From Neolewinella agarilytica (GTDB taxonomy: Bacteria; Bacteroidota; Bacteroidia; Chitinophagales; Saprospiraceae), in assembly GCF_900110645.1 (NCBI RefSeq), contig NZ_FOFB01000024.1, forward strand, positions 28,717-92,716: DNA of 64,000 nt, given 5' to 3'. Positions 61,159-64,000 of this stretch are shown here, piece after piece (positions within the stretch are counted from its first letter, which is position 1; each line of letters opens with the position of its first letter). The position numbers were made by a program, and so were the translations under genes. Below the pieces are notes generated by a model that was given only the letters and a program-made list of their open reading frames with translations, was not told where the DNA came from and ran no database searches.

Positions 61159-63432
61159 ATGATCCAGACTCGTCATCTTTTCCTGCTGTTGTTCCTCTTG
61201 CCTGCGCTGCTTCCCGCGGAGTGTATGCCTGGCCCTGCCTTCTATGGTTACCGCTTTCTGAACCCCGCCGTAGTGGAATACGATAGCCGGCTGTCTCCTT
61301 TCTACGATGCCTTCCGGCAGTACTACCCGGAGGTTGAAAATAAGAAGGGAGCGGTTACTTATGACGACAATATCATGGAATGGTATGAGCGGTATTGCGA
61401 AGGCGTGCAGCCCGGGCATCTGAACGCCATCATCTACGGAAACACGGAAAACGGACTCCAGCGCCTGCTTGCCTTGATCGGGCGAAAAGATGCTAAAGCC
61501 GCTGATTTGCCGTCTGGATTCCGGACGAATACCTTCGCCAGCCATCTGCTTAGTTACCGCTGTGAAGAAGTGGTGGAATACCTGCTCTTCGCCAAACGCT
61601 GTGAGCCCAACGTGACGGTTCCTACGGAATCAACCCTGCCGCCGCCCGAGAGGAGAAGGGTGGAGATGGAACGGCTGATCAACGAGGGCCTGGATCGCTT
61701 TAAAGCCATCGAGAGTCATTACGTACGCCTGCGCTACGCCTACCAGATCGTGCGCCTGGCCCACTACCTGAAAGAGCACGAATACGTGCTGGAACTCTAT
61801 GATTATCTGATGCCCAAGATTGACGCCAACCCGAGCATCATTTACGACTGGATCGAAGGGCACCGCGCCGGTGCCCTGCAGGCCCTGGGCGATTACCCGC
61901 AATCCGCTTACCTCTACAGCCGCATCTTCGAGCGCTGCCCCAGCAAGCGGGAAACGGCCTACCGCAGCTTTAAAATCCGGACCGACGAAGAGTGGCAGGC
62001 TGCAAGTAACCTTTGTGCTAACGATCACGAGCGCGCCATGCTGCACGTGCTGCGTGCGCAAAACAGTCGCGCTGTGGTGGTGGCGGAGATGGATAAAATC
62101 TATGCTTTTGAACCGGGAAGCATTTCTTTAGAGCCGCTATTGATGCGGGAATTGCTGGAGCTGGAGAAAGATTTGCTCGGGCTGGATTTTAACCCCAATA
62201 AGCGAATGAATAAAGCGCGGGCCAGACGCCCTCGCCCGGATGCGGGTAAGCGCCTCGTTGCGCTGCAGGAGTTTGTCAACCGGGCCGTTGACGACGGCAA
62301 AACCGCTAACCCGGAACTGTGGCTGCTAGCCCGTGGGGTGATCGAGATGCTGGCCGGCGATTATTTCTACGCGAGGAAGACCTTCGCGGAGCTGTTGGAG
62401 AGTGATAGCGATAGTGTCCGCCAGCAAGTGACCATCATGCGGGAAGTGATGAACGTGCTGGCGCTCAACCGGATCAACGATTCGGTAGAAGTGTATTACT
62501 ACGACCTGCTGAACGATGATGACCTGAGGGCGACTTATCCTTCCCTCCGGCCGTTAGTAAATGACAAGCTGGAGGCCATCTATTACCGCACCGGGCATCC
62601 GGGCAAAGCCACGTTGATGCAGTATGGCTTTGATGACCTGCGCAAGAACCCTGACCTCAGCTACATAAAGGAGTTGGAGAATATGGGCGACAGCCTGTTG
62701 GGCAACCGTTTTGATAAACTTTTACTTGCTTCGAGGGTAGGCGAATATCCTAAAGACGATATCAATCACTTATTGGGCGTGTATTATTTGCAACGTGGCC
62801 AATGGGAGTCAGCTTTGGAAGTGTTTCAGCGTATCCCGACGGCGCGACGTGATTCCTACGGGGTTTATGCACCCTTCGTTAAGCAGTTCAAAGACCGGGT
62901 CAATTTCCGCCCTTCCGCCAGTATTGCGACCTATAATAAAGTAGACCTGCTGGAACGGCTCCTCAGCCTCGAAGACGACGCTCGCCGAAGCCTTAATGAC
63001 ACCATTGCGGCGCGCAACTACTTCAACATCGGCCTGGCACACTACAACATGAGCTACTACAGCTATAACTGGCGGATGGCGGATAATTTCCGTTCCGGCA
63101 GCAGCGGCTACCGGGCGGCCACAGCCAGAAACGCCACTACGGTCTTTTCTCATCCGGATGCACCCGTGGGTAACCGCGAGAACTTCAGCATGGACCGCGC
63201 CCGTTACTATTTTGAGCGCGCGCTATCGCGCGCACCCAGCCGCGAAGCCGCCGCCGAAGCCACCTACTTTCTGGCCAAGACTGAGCGCAACCAGCACTAC
63301 GCGGCGGGGAAGCCGGGCGGCGCCCGGCCCTTCAACTATTTCCGCCTCCTGAGAGATGAATATAACGATACCCGCTTTTACCAGACGGCGGTGGAGGAGT
63401 GTCGGACTTTTGCCTGGTTTGTGGGGCGGTGA
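61159..63432 (+). CDS. Large secreted protein of unknown function
   Basis: A 757-aa protein. ATG at 61159 gives a good signal peptide (MIQTRHLFLLLFLLPALLPAEC), with a Cys after PAE that might be a lipidation site. The remainder is mostly helical with TPR-like stretches (YLLFAKRCE, DYPQSAYLYSRIFERCPSKRETAY, INHLLGVYYLQRGQWESALEVFQRI) and a C-terminal MDRARYYFERALSRAPSREAAAEATYFLAKTERN. It resembles the long TPR-rich periplasmic proteins of Bacteroidota. No enzyme motif was seen. Confidence 0.7.
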   Translation: MIQTRHLFLLLFLLPALLPAECMPGPAFYGYRFLNPAVVEYDSRLSPFYDAFRQYYPEVENKKGAVTYDDNIMEWYERYCEGVQPGHLNAIIYGNTENGLQRLLALIGRKDAKAADLPSGFRTNTFASHLLSYRCEEVVEYLLFAKRCEPNVTVPTESTLPPPERRRVEMERLINEGLDRFKAIESHYVRLRYAYQIVRLAHYLKEHEYVLELYDYLMPKIDANPSIIYDWIEGHRAGALQALGDYPQSAYLYSRIFERCPSKRETAYRSFKIRTDEEWQAASNLCANDHERAMLHVLRAQNSRAVVVAEMDKIYAFEPGSISLEPLLMRELLELEKDLLGLDFNPNKRMNKARARRPRPDAGKRLVALQEFVNRAVDDGKTANPELWLLARGVIEMLAGDYFYARKTFAELLESDSDSVRQQVTIMREVMNVLALNRINDSVEVYYYDLLNDDDLRATYPSLRPLVNDKLEAIYYRTGHPGKATLMQYGFDDLRKNPDLSYIKELENMGDSLLGNRFDKLLLASRVGEYPKDDINHLLGVYYLQRGQWESALEVFQRIPTARRDSYGVYAPFVKQFKDRVNFRPSASIATYNKVDLLERLLSLEDDARRSLNDTIAARNYFNIGLAHYNMSYYSYNWRMADNFRSGSSGYRAATARNATTVFSHPDAPVGNRENFSMDRARYYFERALSRAPSREAAAEATYFLAKTERNQHYAAGKPGGARPFNYFRLLRDEYNDTRFYQTAVEECRTFAWFVGR

Positions 63433-63468
63433 GGGTTAAAGGTGCTGGGGATTTGCCTGGAATCCCAG

Positions 63469-63879
63469 CTATTCATTTTTCGGGAACTCTAAATGACGTT
63501 GTTTAAATTTAGATAAGAACGTCTGAAAGGTAGCTTTATCTGTAAGCGCTAGATTACTATCATCAATTCGGCTCATTTTTATCGGTTGGCCATTGATACT
63601 ATCATGAATTATTGCCCCATTATTGTCTAAGAATTCAATTTCTCCATTTAGTACTTGATGACCGTACTTATTCAGTATTAAGCTATTGTTTTTGATCTGG
63701 TGGGACACATCTACAATCATTAACAATTCGCTGTTGAAAACGTATATCGTGTCGGGCTGAATGTACATTTCCCAGTACATTCCCCCATTCATAAATTGCC
63801 AGCCTCCGGCTAAGTCTGAATTGTATTCCCCACAACTAGATAGAAAGACTAATAGTATTAATATAAGTCTGTTTTTCAT
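63469..63879 (-). CDS. Small lipoprotein with lipocalin-like body
   Basis: A 136-aa protein with signal MKNRLILILLVFLSSCGEYN (lipobox LSSC). The mature part begins LAGGWQFMNGGMYWEMYI and alternates short strands like small lipocalin-like lipoproteins of Bacteroidota. ATG at 63879 is preferred because it starts the lipoprotein signal directly. A/T-rich, so possibly accessory. Confidence 0.55.
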   Translation of the reverse strand: MKNRLILILLVFLSSCGEYNSDLAGGWQFMNGGMYWEMYIQPDTIYVFNSELLMIVDVSHQIKNNSLILNKYGHQVLNGEIEFLDNNGAIIHDSINGQPIKMSRIDDSNLALTDKATFQTFLSKFKQRHLEFPKNE

Positions 63880-64000
63880 TGTGAAGATGTGGTAAATCAA
63901 AAAGCGGCGGTGTATCAAATGTAAGGGTGAGAAGCTAGGTTTCGCTTCCATATGAAATAACGGATTGCCGATACATGATTATCAAAATCTTTTGAGAAAC

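Overview
The window looks like a chromosome segment of a Bacteroidota bacterium of moderately high GC, most likely a marine Saprospiria (Lewinella/Neolewinella type). This is inferred from several things: two proteins with type IX secretion (T9SS) C-terminal sorting domains, a PD40 lipoprotein of PorE-like layout, Bacteroidota -7 promoter boxes (TAnnTTTG and close variants), Bacteroidota-type gyrB and parC, and a TIGR04283-type glycosyltransferase. No rRNA, tRNA, CRISPR array, integrase or transposase was recognised.

Layout. 1-1.6 kb: A/T-rich pair, a Cys-rich secreted peptide and a beta-propeller lipoprotein. 1.7-10 kb: a membrane MutS-like ATPase, class A PBP, a T9SS cargo protein and hflX; both ends of the PBP gene are partly duplicated around the neighbouring inserted genes. 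10-24.8 kb: M29 aminopeptidase, a DnaQ-like unknown, an orphan HD/Pycsar-effector-like membrane protein, an RsuA-family pseudouridine synthase, an agmatinase-like enzyme, a mini-MCE lipoprotein, aminopeptidase P, an A-type Fe-S carrier, a methyltransferase, the PorE-like lipoprotein, thioredoxin, an SSS symporter and fabH. 24.8-31 kb: an anti-sigma-like protein, a large soluble-adenylyl-cyclase-like protein and a SPOR lipoprotein. 31-42 kb: gyrB, a second T9SS cargo gene beside a duplicated glycosyltransferase end, and a heptose operon (GT4, hddA, gmhA, hddC, rlmI). 42-57.6 kb: DPP IV, an LpxR-like deacylase, a DNA exonuclease/ligase pair, a serine beta-lactamase-like hydrolase, a DUF457 protein, kptA, parC, rsmG, pgl, gatA and a MATE exporter. 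57.7-59.4 kb: an A/T-rich accessory island with a vapC toxin interrupted by a stop codon, its antitoxin and a lipoprotein. 59.4-64 kb: a DUF819 membrane protein, a large secreted unknown and a small lipoprotein.

Two patterns are not explained by ordinary gene content. First, a 19-20 bp motif (consensus TGCACCTGCGNCCGCGCC, often followed by A's) occurs about 15 times plus a few weaker copies. It lies in intergenic DNA and inside unrelated genes, in both orientations and several reading frames, resembling an uptake-sequence-like or chromosome-organising signal. Second, both T9SS cargo genes lie between an intact housekeeping gene and a second, about 97% identical copy of that gene's last 104-145 bp. 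The MutS-like gene lies between a decayed and an intact copy of the PBP gene's 5' end. This suggests a recurrent route of gene insertion that duplicates the end of the neighbouring gene.
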